NCBI GenBank assembly: GCA_946803715.1
Contig: CAMPET010000105.1
Coordinates: 155,241 to 173,853 of the forward strand
Origin: Beroe ovata
Taxonomy: Eukaryota; Ctenophora; Nuda; Beroida; Beroidae
Reading direction: 5' to 3'
Length of the DNA: 18,613 bases
The position numbers and the translations under genes are program-made. The notes under the pieces were generated by a model. The model was given only the letters and a program-made list of their open reading frames with translations. It made no database searches and was not told the DNA's origin. This document shows positions 7,927 to 18,218 of the stretch, one piece after another (within the stretch, counting starts at the first letter, position 1; each line of letters starts with the position of its first letter).

Positions 7927-10429
7927 ATGTCTCTTAAAGATGCCGCCAAGAAAATTATCATTGAGGACATCTTGCGGCCCCTGCACAACAGGGGAGAGTG
8001 GAAGGTTAGCGCTGGGGAAAGAAGGGGTGCCCTCATTCTAGTTGATGGAAGTTGTGTTCTAATTCCATTCTGCTGTGTCTGATTCAGCTGCCTCATACAG
8101 GCAATAGAGAGCATCTCCAGACAGTTGCATTTCAATTTCATCATCATACAGGTGCTTGTCGTTGACAGCTTGGGTAAAAAGATCATCACTACCTGTCTTA
8201 AGATGAAGGACATCTTGGACAATGGCATTACTCTTATTGAGGTTTGCATTTATCACAGAGCAAGGAGTGAAAATTGTGTAAAATTATAGCTGCAGTACTG
8301 AAAATGTTCTTCATGACCCAGGGACATTGACCCTCCCTACGACTTATTTTCCCACGGTCAGGTTAACGACTCTCTTCCCCCAGCATTTGTCCGTACTCAG
8401 ACAACCTCTTACCTACTTGGATGCTGTTTACTTCATGAGACCGAGTGAGAAGAATATCGAGTTCTTGAAGAATGACTTTGGAGGAGCTAGGGTAAGCACA
8501 TTGTGTGTATGTGTGTGTGTTTGTATCACTTAACTTCATCCATATAGCATACTGATGAGTATTTCATGTGATATCTACACTGTAGCAACGTGACAAGTTC
8601 TCCTCAGGACTACTCCGGACGGTTGTACAAAGCTGCGCATCTCTTCTTCACCGAAATCATCCCTGATGACATGCTCATCGAAATCGCCAAGTCCAACGTC
8701 GCGCCCTTCGTACAAACCGGTAGGTTTATAGCAAGACACATTAAGATCGGGACTGATTACAAGCGCTTCTCTTCATATGACTCTCTCTCCTCAGTGAAGG
8801 AAGTGAATCTGGCCTTCCTGCCCGTGGACGAGCGTGTATTCTCCCTGGATAACCCTGACGCCTATAAGCAGTACTACGGCGGGAAGATGACTGACGAGCG
8901 CCTTGAGGAAGTGGCTGAACAACTGGTATGTGTGGATATAATGCCGTGTGAGCCGAGTAACCATAGTAACTACACTCCACCGTCCACGGTGTTGTTATTG
9001 TGGCACTGGTGTTGGTGGAAGTGGTGTCAATAAAATTAAATTGGTGTCAATCAGTCGACTATAATTAATGTAGATATTTTACATATGAGTAATGAGTATG
9101 ACCTTAGTTTCCCGATTACAGGTTACTGTTTGTGCTACTCTAGACGAATCGCCGTGTCCCAAAGTCAGGATTTGTAATAGCAACCTGGAATGTGTCAAGA
9201 AGCTTGCGAAAAAAGTTCAGGAAAAACTAGGTTTGAGATCGATCATGAAATTAAAGTTAATCATGGTTATGGCGAGCGATGACAAGTTCGTGACCTGAAA
9301 TCTCGATACCATCAGATAAGTATAGGGAAGCAGATATCCTCTCATCCAATTCGAGGTCACAGCTGATAATTCTGGACCGAGGTTTTGATCCTATCTCGCC
9401 GTTCCTGCACGACCTCACATTCCAGGCTATGGCATTCGACCTCCTGTCGTCAGGTGGGCGTGGAAATGGTGCAACAATCACTCGAGATGTGGTCAATGAT
9501 CATGTTTTTGCATCATGAAAGAATACAATTCCCTATATGTCCCTTCACATTCTGGTTTGACACACATACACCCGTTTAGCGTCAGCCAGCAGCAAGATAG
9601 ACCCCGTCAAGTGTACCTATACATATGAGGACGGCGACGGTCACAATGACGAATCAAAAAAGGAGGTCAGTGTTGTCATGGTAACATAACAGTCAATCGG
9701 CCAATATTGAGGCATTTTCGTGACAGCCGACAGAATGAATCAGGAATTTCATTTCCTTCATGTGAGACCAGTCACCAGTGCCGTGATATTATCCCCTCTC
9801 ACATGTGCAGATACTGCTGGACTCTAGTAACGAGGTATGGAGAGAGTTGAGACATCTCCACATTAGCACATGTCTACAGAATATAGACAAGTCCAAGCAG
9901 GCACTCGTCCATAAATATGCGGTACGTAGTTGTTGACAAGAACTTGCTGTGTGTGTAGTGTATAGTGTGTGCACATAGACACAGACACATACATAGACAC
10001 GGACACAGACACACACAGACACACAAACGCACTCACAGTACAAACACANCCACGTCACACACACACATACACGTACAGAGACACAGACACACAGACACAG
10101 ACACACACACACACAGACACAGACACACACACAGGCACTGAGAGGCACTCAGAGTGGCACTGCTGATGTACACGAAATGAGAACGATGATCAACAAGATG
10201 CCTAAGTATATGAAGGAGCAGTCAGTTCTTAACTCCTTCCTCAAACTAGCTGAGGACTGCATGAAAGCGTATAGCGGTCAGTATTTGACGTGTATCATAT
10301 TTTGTTAATATGAATCAATCTTCCACTTTGGCATATGACACCGTGAGTTCTATATCGAACTTTAGATGTGTGTGTGTGTACTGTTTGTCTGGGTGTGTAC
10401 TGTTTGTTGTGTACTGTTTGTGTGTGTGT

Positions 10430-10469
<40 letters not shown>

Positions 10470-13330
10470 ATTGATATTCTATCACGGATGCAGGTACAGT
10501 TGAAAGGGCTGTCAAGTTGGAACAAGATATGGCAACTGGCTACGATAGCATGGGGAATAGGATAGGTAAATATTTTTTGAACTTTTAGAGAAGTGGTTCC
10601 AAACCTATTGTGAGCGCAGATAACAGGTTGTCTTGAGTTCTGTGAACAACATAATAACATCTTGTGTTGCGATTTCTGATTACTAGTGATACTAGTTGTA
10701 TCACTATGAGTACACTGCTGTTGATATTCGTCCTATTACATTTCACGACGGGAATCGAATTTACCGCAAGATTTTTGCAGAAACAATTGCAGCAGAGAAT
10801 TCAATATCACATTCCTCCTCTGTATTTTTGCGGATTCACCTCGTCACTGTATTGAATTCATCCATAAATGAACACTTTACTTCTCCTCTGAATTCAACAT
10901 ACAATACGATCTTTACCCCTACCAACTATTGCCATCATTTGCAGAAGACAGTGTGAAGGCGTGTGTGCCGGTGTTTGTTTCCCAGAACAATGCCCCAGTT
11001 TTCACTCCATATCAAAAACTGAGGGTTCTAATTCTTTATGTTCTCAACAAAAAAGGTAACAAAATCCTCGCTTTCTCTCACTTTTTCTCATTTCCATTTC
11101 ATAATTCTTAATTCCGTCATTCCCTTTGCCTGATTGATGATTCCCAGTATCATCTGACAGCCGTCGAACTTCCCTTCTCTCTCAGCATTGAACAAGCCCC
11201 TTACCAAGGAAACTCTATCACGATTCATCATGAGAGCTGACATACAGAAGGAAGAAATCGCAGTGAACAATTTGATTTCCCTGGGTTTAGACATCTTCGG
11301 AACATCCGACTTGAAACCAAGACAAGTGAGTGAGTGTGGAATTTTGGCAGTGGTACCTATCATTCTATAGTTGAGTTCAAAAAGGTGGATCTGTAGTTTC
11401 CATTTATATTGCTCTCTTGCACCACCGACTCCAGGCTCCGCCCAATTCAGTATTTAACCACCCCCTGTGTTTAGCCAGCCCCTGGCACGAGCCACGACTT
11501 CAACCCCGTGAAACAACCCCAGACTTCCTTGTCCCTACCCATCAAGAACCACTTGCAGTGCCGACATGAGGAGGTTTATCCTCCTCACTGTACCATAGTT
11601 GACACAGGACACCCTCATTATCAACTCATTATCAGCTAATTATCAGCTCATTATCGATCAGAATCCGCCGAGGAAAGAACGGGACATATCCGGCGTCTAT
11701 GAGACATCGCGGTGGACACCAGTCGTTATGGACATCATGGAGGCAGTTGTCCACGATCGTAACCTGGACACAAAACACTACCCATTCTTCTCTACCGATT
11801 CCCAGGTAATATTATAGATCGTATGTCATTGCTTGGTCTACCTATCCTCCGATTATATTGTTGTGAGATGTTAAGTTCTGTGTTTTCCCCAATAGCTTAT
11901 AATAGGGAACATGTAAACTGTTGTGATAAACAGCTGTGAAATGTGACGAATGGTAAGCGCCCAAGTCGTGTTATTATCTGTATATGTGTGTGTGTCTGTC
12001 GGGACCTGAGGGTAGGTAACACATTAAACAATTAACACGAATCTCAGCTGGGGCAATTGTACTTTATCCATATAAGGGATAATCGGTCACGTATTCTCTC
12101 CAATATTGTCAAATGCTATTAGAGGAGGAGGTGGCGTACGCGTAAATTGCACCCATTTTAAATATAAATGTCTCACTTTACAACTGAGTTTCGATGGAAC
12201 GCAAATAGTATTGTAGCGAGACTTGAGACCCACATAGAAATCAGAAAAGTGTTAGATTTAGAGCGAGAGAGAGAGAGAGAGAGTAAATGTGTAGAACAAT
12301 TGACACTCAAACTCATTGAAAAGAAAGAAAGTCGCTTTTGCATCACTCAGCTCATCGTAATGTGAATAGCATCATTCACCATACATAACATTGTTTGAAT
12401 TCATTGACACTGATTTGAGATTATGCCTACTAGAACTTAAATTTCACTGTTGACATGTATGTTTCCATTGTAAGATGATGCATCACACAGAATATTGCCT
12501 CGAATTGGTCAGTGAGACATAGTGCCTCACTAGTGAGAATACGACGTTAATGCACATAAATGGACTCTATATTTCTCATAGAAAACCGATCTTTTCATCA
12601 TATGATATATTTATCACAAGCTATTGCTTCAGCACTAAAGGAGAATCGCTAAGTGATCATCTACTAGCTATTGTATTCATGTGAAGATGATCGATTTGCT
12701 CACGCACACAATAGTAATTCACGTGCACGGAGGTGAGAAACGATTTCCCTGATAAACAAATATATCAACTATTGTAAATCCCGGCCGTGTGTGTTTCAGA
12801 ACAGTAACGATGTGGAAGGTGGCGGGATTATCTCACTGCGAGGTCACGGTGGCATGAGGCAGCCGGTTATGGGCGGCAGAACGATCGGACCCAAACTCAT
12901 CATATTCGTCATGGGGAGCATTGGGTACAGCGAGATGCGGTGTGCTCATCAGGTACTCGTGTGTGTAGGGTGTGCATGCGTGGCACACTGCAGAGTGTGG
13001 TGTTATAGTGGCGTGATGTAGGGTGTGCATGCGTGGCACACTGCTGAGTGTGGTGTTATTGTGGCGTGATGTAGGGTGTGCATGCGTGGCACACTGCTGG
13101 GTGTGGTGTTATAGTGGCGTGATGTAGGGTGTGCATGCGTGGCTCAATGTTGGGTGTGATGTTATAGTGGCGTGATGTAGGATGGCACACTGCAGAGTGT
13201 GAGGCTCATGTTTCCTTATTCTCAGGTAAGCAGCACGCAAGCAACACGAGGCTGGGAGGTCATCATTGGTAGTGATAATATTCTCACTCCTGAGAAATAC
13301 CTCGACAAACTAATCACACTTAACGACTAG
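7927..13330 (+). CDS. STXBP1: Syntaxin-binding protein (Sec1/Munc18, UNC-18/ROP class), 16 exons
   Basis: Exons: 7927-8004, 8152-8241, 8384-8491, 8608-8719, 8795-8925, 9122-9230, 9334-9453, 9601-9665, 9811-9921, 10153-10276, 10494-10565, 10945-11055, 11186-11325, 11662-11805, 12800-12952, 13226-13330. All introns are GT-AG, phases match at every junction, and the product is 590 residues, close to the 590-600 usual for exocytic Munc18 proteins. It starts [16 protein letters not shown]. Recognisable family segments include GEWKVLVVD (exons 1-2), [42 protein letters not shown] (residues 216-229), [32 protein letters not shown], and a C-terminal [19 protein letters not shown]. Such proteins bind syntaxin and assembling SNARE complexes at the plasma membrane and are required for vesicle fusion. 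The closest class is STXBP1-3, not Sly1, Vps33 or Vps45. Exon 10 has an acceptor inside CA-rich DNA with a second in-frame AG at 10133-10134. The last exon occurs twice downstream. Confidence 0.95.
9971..10134. repeat. CA-rich microsatellite in Munc18 intron 9
   Basis: This is about 160 bases of interrupted (CA)n with CACAGA variants, reaching to within 20 bases of the exon 10 acceptor. It holds an n at 10049, so its true length is uncertain. The acceptor region has no clear pyrimidine tract because of it. Confidence 0.9.
10367..10468. repeat. GT-rich microsatellite in Munc18 intron 10
   Basis: Interrupted (GT)n contains repeats of GTACTGTTTGTGTG and a pure 33-base run at 10436-10468, just upstream of the exon 11 acceptor (10492-10493). 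It is complementary in sense to the CA-rich tract before exon 10. Confidence 0.92.
11612..11655 (+). repeat. Four 11-base tandem units before the exon 14 acceptor
   Basis: The units are CCCTCATTATC, AACTCATTATC, AGCTAATTATC and AGCTCATTATC, ending six bases before the acceptor of Munc18 exon 14 (first exon base 11662). Each holds a CTCAT or CTAAT core that fits a loose branch-point consensus, so the array may supply redundant branch sites (inference). Confidence 0.75.
11806..12799. other. Longest Munc18 intron (intron 14, 994 bases)
   Basis: This intron is non-coding as far as I can see. It contains a short (GA)n run at 12262-12284. A 65-codon frame across it (12168-12365) is mostly low-complexity and has no recognisable domain. 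I see no conserved exon or mobile element. Confidence 0.6.
12965..13200. repeat. 53-base minisatellite, block 1, in Munc18 intron 15
   Basis: Units starting GTAGGGTGTGCATGCGTGG begin at 12965, 13018, 13071 and 13124, exactly 53 bases apart, with a truncated fifth unit from 13177. The units differ by a few substitutions. The array ends just before the acceptor of the last Munc18 exon. Confidence 0.93.
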
Positions 13331-13451
13331 CAGTGTGAAGTTGTCTTCCTCTCATCTTGAACTCATGCCCATTGCCCAGTCTCTTTTGCACCTTGTATCA
13401 TTTTCAGAGAACTTTGCCTCAGCTAACTTTCCTTGCCTCCCAACGCAAGAC
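13177..13451 (+). repeat. Terminal-exon duplication, copy 1
   Basis: This segment holds the partial minisatellite unit, the acceptor, the last Munc18 exon (13226-13330) and 121 bases of 3' flank. It is repeated with high identity at 13629-13902. Copy 1 stops exactly at the n at 13452. Confidence 0.92.
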
Positions 13452-13453
13452 AN

Positions 13454-13655
13454 TGTAGGGTGTGCATGCGTGGCTCAATGCTGGGTGTGGTGTTACAGTG
13501 GCGTGATGTAGGTGGCGTGATGTAGGTAGGGTATTGCGTGGCACACTGCTGGGTGTGGTGTTATAGTGGCGTGATGTAGGGTGTGCATGCGTGGCACACT
13601 GCAGAGTGTGGTGTTATAGTGGCGTGATGTAGGGTGGCACACTGCAGAGTGTGAG
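13454..13655. repeat. 53-base minisatellite, block 2
   Basis: More copies of the same GTAGGGTGTGCATGCGTGG unit, with one rearranged, shortened unit around 13506-13545. The block starts right after the n at 13452 and leads into the second copy of the terminal exon. Confidence 0.9.
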
Positions 13656-13902
13656 ACTCATGTTTCCTTATTCTCAGGTAAGCAGCACGCAAGCAACACG
13701 GGGCTGGGAGGTCATCATTGGTAGTGATAATATTCTCACTCCTGAGAAATACCTCGACAAACTTATCACACTTAACGACTAGCAGTGTGAAGTTTATTGA
13801 TCTTCCTCTCATCTTCAACTCATGTCCAGTCTCTTTTGCACCTTGTATCATTTTCAGACAACTTTGCCTCAGCTAACTTTCCTTGCCTCCCAACGCAAGA
13901 CA
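13629..13902 (+). repeat. Terminal-exon duplication, copy 2
   Basis: A 274-base segment matches 13177-13451 with scattered substitutions and a few small indels in the 3' flank (for example TTTATTGATC against TTGTC after the stop). It carries a complete second copy of the last Munc18 exon. Confidence 0.92.
13678..13782 (+). CDS. STXBP1: Second copy of the Munc18 terminal exon
   Basis: The exon is 105 bases, preceded by TTCTCAG and ending in TAG, the same length and frame as 13226-13330. It differs from copy 1 at two positions, a CGA to CGG change and a CTA to CTT change. Both are silent third-base changes, so the 34-residue product is identical. If real, either copy could be spliced to exon 15 with no effect on the protein but a different 3' UTR. 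Because the n at 13452 lies between the copies, they may instead be two alleles placed in tandem by the assembler. Confidence 0.8.
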   Translation, partial: VSSTQATRGWEVIIGSDNILTPEKYLDKLITLND

Positions 13903-14466
13903 ACGCTCTTATTTTAAGTTTTTGTTTCCCAAATGTGTGGTAACGGTGTTAGTTGTGGTATGGGTTCCTGACGCTGTAATTTTTTACTTATAATAACGGC
14001 GGCATTCATCGGTTTGCCAGCAATTTTCTCATTGATTTAGTTCGGATTTCATCCTCATCAAACACGAATTTTGTGAACAAATCTTTAAAATACATGCAAT
14101 GAATACATACATCTTGATTCTGTACGTTGAAAACTATGAGTCCTCGTCTCATAGTAATCGGGTATTTCTTTTTAGGTTGTAAGTTTTCTTCAAACTAATT
14201 GTCAGTTTTATATGTCGGTAAAAGTTGCAAAATCTCTGATTTAGATTGCAAATCATTACATTACCTGATGGATTTTTGTGACTTACAGATATCAAGCTGT
14301 TATCTTAACATTTAATGATTGCACTAATGAATCGATTGATATAACTGTTGATCAGTTTAATGTGATTTAATTTTATTGATTTAGGACCCCGATCAATGCC
14401 CGTGTTTCTTGTTGTCACGAAGAAGGAGCAAACGTGATATTTGAGCTACAGCGGACAGGTTACAAA

Positions 14467-14472
14467 AATAAA
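14467..14472 (+). terminator. Candidate poly(A) signal for the Munc18 gene
   Basis: AATAAA lies about 690 bases after the second terminal-exon stop. It is the first canonical plus-strand signal after the gene. No cleavage site can be seen directly. Confidence 0.4.
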
Positions 14473-14692
14473 ATTGTCATAAATACTTTCCAGAAGTAAC
14501 ACGCGATCGCTCTTTCGTTGTACAGAAAATGACTTTTTAGTGTTTCATAATACTGCGCGGCGCGTACGTGCGCGTATTCAATTAATTAGCCAAGCCACAC
14601 TCGCGCACTGCCTCATGCCTGCGTACTGCGACGAACGCGGTCATGAATAAATTGGAAACTCCTCGGCTTTTAGGGGAACTGTTTTATTAAGG

Positions 14693-14698
14693 AACTAA
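14693..14698 (-). terminator. Candidate poly(A) signal for the minus-strand gene
   Basis: TTTATT on the plus strand reads AATAAA on the minus strand, about 390 bases after that gene's stop at 15090-15092. It lies about 220 bases from the plus-strand signal at 14467, so the two 3' UTRs would end close together. Confidence 0.35.
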
Positions 14699-15089
14699 AT
14701 ACAAGCTTGAATAAATGATCATCATGCATCGTATTTAAAACAAAACCTCTTCTTGTGTTTAAATTTGAAACTCTGAAAACAAAAAAATCGATTTTGATGC
14801 ATGAATTGAACAACTTTTACCGTCATAGCGCGCCTTAAGTCGTTGTATTTGATGCAAACACATTAACTCGAGCATGTATAACCTACACAGCAGCGTGATA
14901 ACGCTGTCTTACGATACTTTCCTTCGAATTTCGAAGTAAATTTATCGTCTGAATACTCACTAATAAACCACTACACATAACTGCTAATACTTGAGTTGAA
15001 CACTTCCCCCTTCTACAGTGCATGGCTTTGCTATAATAGGGTAGAATTACCGGCGAGGGAAGGGAGTAATCCAACAAATTCGGGAGCTG

Positions 15090-18000
15090 CTAAATCTTGA
15101 TATCAGGGGTGTATTGCGTGATCACGAGAGGTCTATCTGTAGCACAGCCCATTCCCCACGGGCCCACAGCAAACACCATCAGATGGAACAGCATGAAGGG
15201 TAGCTTTTCAGGAGCAAGGGTCTTGACAACGTGCCAGTATTGCGAGTATTTGACATCTCCCGTCGATATTTGAGAGTTGAGAGTCGCGACCATACCACGT
15301 GTCGAGGCGTCGCGTCTTGTCTCCACGTCAGGGAGGGGTGTGTTGTACAACCACCGTATTTTGTCCAAGTGAACAGGTCGAAGGAAAGGAAGGACGGGTT
15401 GAAGAGCGAGGGACGTGCCCTGGAGACGTGTTCTCTTGTTGCTGGCTCGCTTACACAGCACAGCGTGCTTGTTCAACAAGCTGTCCCTTTGTCGTATCAC
15501 TTGGGCAGTCTGCACAATTACTCCTGGCAAATCTCCAATATTCTCCACCAGGCATTGGAGTTGTTCTCTCTGCTCATCCAACTCTTTCTCCCCACTGGCG
15601 AGTTCATCCACTTGCCTCAGAGTCGGTCTAACTGACCACGACTCCCTGAACACTGACCATGGTCCTGATAACTGACCAGACCCCCCATTGGGTCTGAACT
15701 CCATTTCTGTCATGTGTGCGGACAGGGCCTTCATCTGGGACTCCACATTACCCCAGTTAGAATAAGCCTCCTGGAGCAGCTCCCTACGGGTCTGCAGCCG
15801 GTTCTTGAGGTCGGATAACTGGTTCTTCAGTCCGAGTAGAGCATCCCTGTCAAGAGGAGACATGTGGTCCTGGGCTGAGTTCCCTGAGTGGAGCAGTGCC
15901 TCAATCTCGGAACACTTGACGTTCAGATCATCTGCCACATCCCGCCACTTTCCTTGAACCTGAGCAGGTTTAGTGAAACTATGTGTGTGTGAGAGGAGTC
16001 TACATTCACGCAAATGGCAGTTTTATGATCACGCAATTGGGTGTGATCACGCATTTTCGATCCGGTACTCACATCTCGGAGCTGATCTCGGCTCTCGATG
16101 GGTTTAATCTTCGTGACAAGGAAGCTCTCAAGTGTCTCTGCCCACTCTGAGATGGACACGACCTCTTCTGACAATGCTTCCTCGGCCACAACCAGGTCTT
16201 GGATGACGTCGCGACACCTGTGACATATGCTGTCCGTTACAACATGTCTGTCTGTCAATGATGAGAAATGATGTCGAGGAATCTGATCGAACAATCTTTA
16301 ATGGCACACCCCAATGACGGTCACACGCGTAATTTTTGCGCAAAGTAGGGGGAACATTTCACACATTGCACAAACACTCACCTAACTGCGCGCTCACTCA
16401 TCTCTTCCCACAACTCCCGTATGGGACCGATATTAAACTCCGAGCTGAAGCTCTCAATAGCCGAGAACAGGTTCTCAACGGTAGCAAGATGGTTGATAGC
16501 TCGATCTATCTGGAGTTGGAAATCCTCCAAACCCCCGGTACTCTCCCCCGAGTCAAGATCATCCTCGGTCCGGGTGAGGATATTGTCAGCATCACGGAGT
16601 TTCTGTTCCAGAGACGGGAGACGGGTGGAGAGGAAGGAAAGAGTCTCGACACTTCCGTTCAAGATCCCCTCCACGTCACTCAGGCTGTTCTGAACGGCAG
16701 TCACAGTCCTCGTTTGGTCGTGGAGCGAGAATGACATCATCTGGGAATTGTATTGGAACTGATAGTTGAAAAATGCCACTCTTTCCCCCCTTGAACTTCC
16801 CTTTAGTGTAACTTAAAGAGTGGTAATCGTGGCCAACAAATCAGTTCGAGTTTCGATATGCAGCACACCCAGGACTTTACCTTGGGTACAGATCTAGTGA
16901 GAGCTCGATATGAGGATTCCAATTGTCTCTGTTCAGTCTCCAACTTTGCCAAAAGTTCCTGCTGCTCGCTCAGTTTCAACTGTGTCTCCTCGGCTGATTC
17001 GGGTATAGTGTCCTCGAATGACAGGATCTGAAATTGCGTGATCATCATCCTCCTTTAACCCAATATCTATTGAATCAAAATCATCGTCCAAGTAGTCAAA
17101 CACAGATAACGGATTCTTGTTGACGCAAGAAAAAGCGTTTCGATGAAAGCTTGCGAAACCTTACCTGCTCTGCCTGGAGTGTGAATTCTTGACACCGGTT
17201 AACAGCGGTTTCAAACACCTGCAGATTCGACGAAAAGGTGTCAAGTTCATCTGTAACCGTGTGGAGAACTTCGTCAAACTTTCCCGTTTGGTTGAGAAGT
17301 TTGTGCAGGTCTGCTCGCTTCTCCCGCTCCTGTTTAGAGTTGAGCTGATCACTGATTTGTCTCTGTAGCTCGGTACAGTCGTCTCCCTTCTCGGCTAGTA
17401 GTAGTTTCAACTCTTCCATGTTACTCAGTGTCACCTCGATGTTTTCTGAAGTGTGAAATAATGAAGCCCACACTTATAATACCTAGGTAACACACTATGT
17501 GATCAATTTCGGAAAACATTCAGTGATTAGAACAAAATCGACCTAATTTTCAACTCTCGTGTCACTTATACCTGGCATAGCCGAGATGAAATCGAGCGCT
17601 TCCGTTAACACGGCAATCGGCTGTCTGTCAGTCTCAGCTGTATCTTCAGTAGACACACCATCGGGTTGAACAGTGTCAGTGTAGTCAGAGGGAGGGACAA
17701 GATCTGGATCTACAAGATCTAGAGGAATGCGGAGGCTTGTTACAACAGATCGGGTGTTCTGATCTACAGACCAGGAATAAAACAGAGAAATCTGACGAGT
17801 GAAGGTGCATGTAACGTGTTTCACTTACTGACAGCATCAACACCGTTTATCCTACGGCTTGTCATGATTGGGGAGCTTGCAGCTGACACATACTCTGCCT
17901 CACTGTCTAGAGTCAGGGTGCTCCCCCGGTGGGAGTCCAACTCCCCTCCCCCCGGCGTTCTGGGTGTCCAGTCCACAACTCTCTTCTGTAGGGAGCGGGA

Positions 18001-18218
18001 AGGTTGATTTTGGGAAAGGATAGAGGAGGGATAGGGGTTTTCTAAGTTGGAGAAAGGGTGTTACAGCTGTAAAATTGGAATATCATCAGATTATTGAAAC
18101 GTTTTTGTCACGGAACCGTATTCCGCGACCGGCGGTAACAACGATTCGGTACACATACCCTCTCCGGGGTGGACGGTGAAGTATCCTCCTCGGGTTCAGG
18201 GGTTGCAGAGTTACTCAT
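15090..18218 (-). CDS. Coiled-coil, spectrin-repeat-like protein, possible tail anchor, 8 exons
   Basis: Exons in transcript order: 18218-18159, 17985-17829, 17763-17572, 17445-17165, 17027-16881, 16740-16382, 16217-16073, 15959-15090. All introns are GT-AG and phases agree, giving 736 residues. The start MSNSATPEPEEDTSPSTPER is the only ATG in the first coding exon. Residues 1-130 are acidic, proline- and serine-rich and probably disordered. Residues about 137-600 are helical with heptad-like leucines and tryptophans placed as in spectrin repeats (ISEWAETLESFL, GKWRDVADDLNVKCSEIEALL shortened, EAYSNWGNVESQM). Near the C-terminus a moderately hydrophobic stretch (LPFMLFHLMVFAVGPWGMG, about 700-718) precedes a 16-residue tail. 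That layout recalls nesprin/KASH proteins, but there is no actin-binding CH pair and no terminal PPPX, so I do not name it. A good donor (GTAAGC) at 15454-15449 inside the last exon could give a different C-terminus. Confidence 0.75.

Larger units (their letters stand above)
13783..15089. other. Convergent intergenic region
   Basis: The region lies between the 3' ends of the Munc18 gene and the minus-strand spectrin-like gene. Up to 13902 it is the duplicated 3' flank. The rest is AT-rich and non-coding, except for a CG-rich patch at about 14553-14640 (GCGCGGCGCGTACGTGCGCG). A minus-strand frame at 14883-15077 has no recognisable domain. Poly(A) signals for both strands are present. Confidence 0.6.

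Noticed and set aside
7878-8256. Minus-strand frames of 123 and 65 codons over Munc18 exons 1 and 2
   Set aside because: They are shadows of the plus-strand exons, which carry the conserved protein and proper splice sites.
9789-10660. Minus-strand and plus-strand frames rich in CVCV, THTH or VCVC
   Set aside because: They are translations of the CA/GT microsatellites.
10696-10956. 86-codon plus-strand frame in Munc18 intron 11 ([20 protein letters not shown])
   Set aside because: Exon 11 (ending 10565) joins exon 12 (starting 10945) in phase and matches the family without it. The frame has no counterpart in Munc18 proteins and no recognisable domain, so I treat it as chance, though an optional exon cannot be excluded.
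12791-13039. Frames running from Munc18 exon 15 into the minisatellite
   Set aside because: The exon ends at a good donor (12952) before the repeats; the remaining codons are read-through of the 53-base unit.
14883-15077. 64-codon minus-strand frame as a further exon of the spectrin-like gene
   Set aside because: It has a weakly hydrophobic part, but no acceptor I could pair in phase with the donor at 15454, and no KASH-like ending.
15231-15675. Plus-strand frames of 86 to 134 codons opposite the last spectrin-like exon
   Set aside because: They are antisense shadows of the minus-strand exon, which continues in phase with seven upstream exons.
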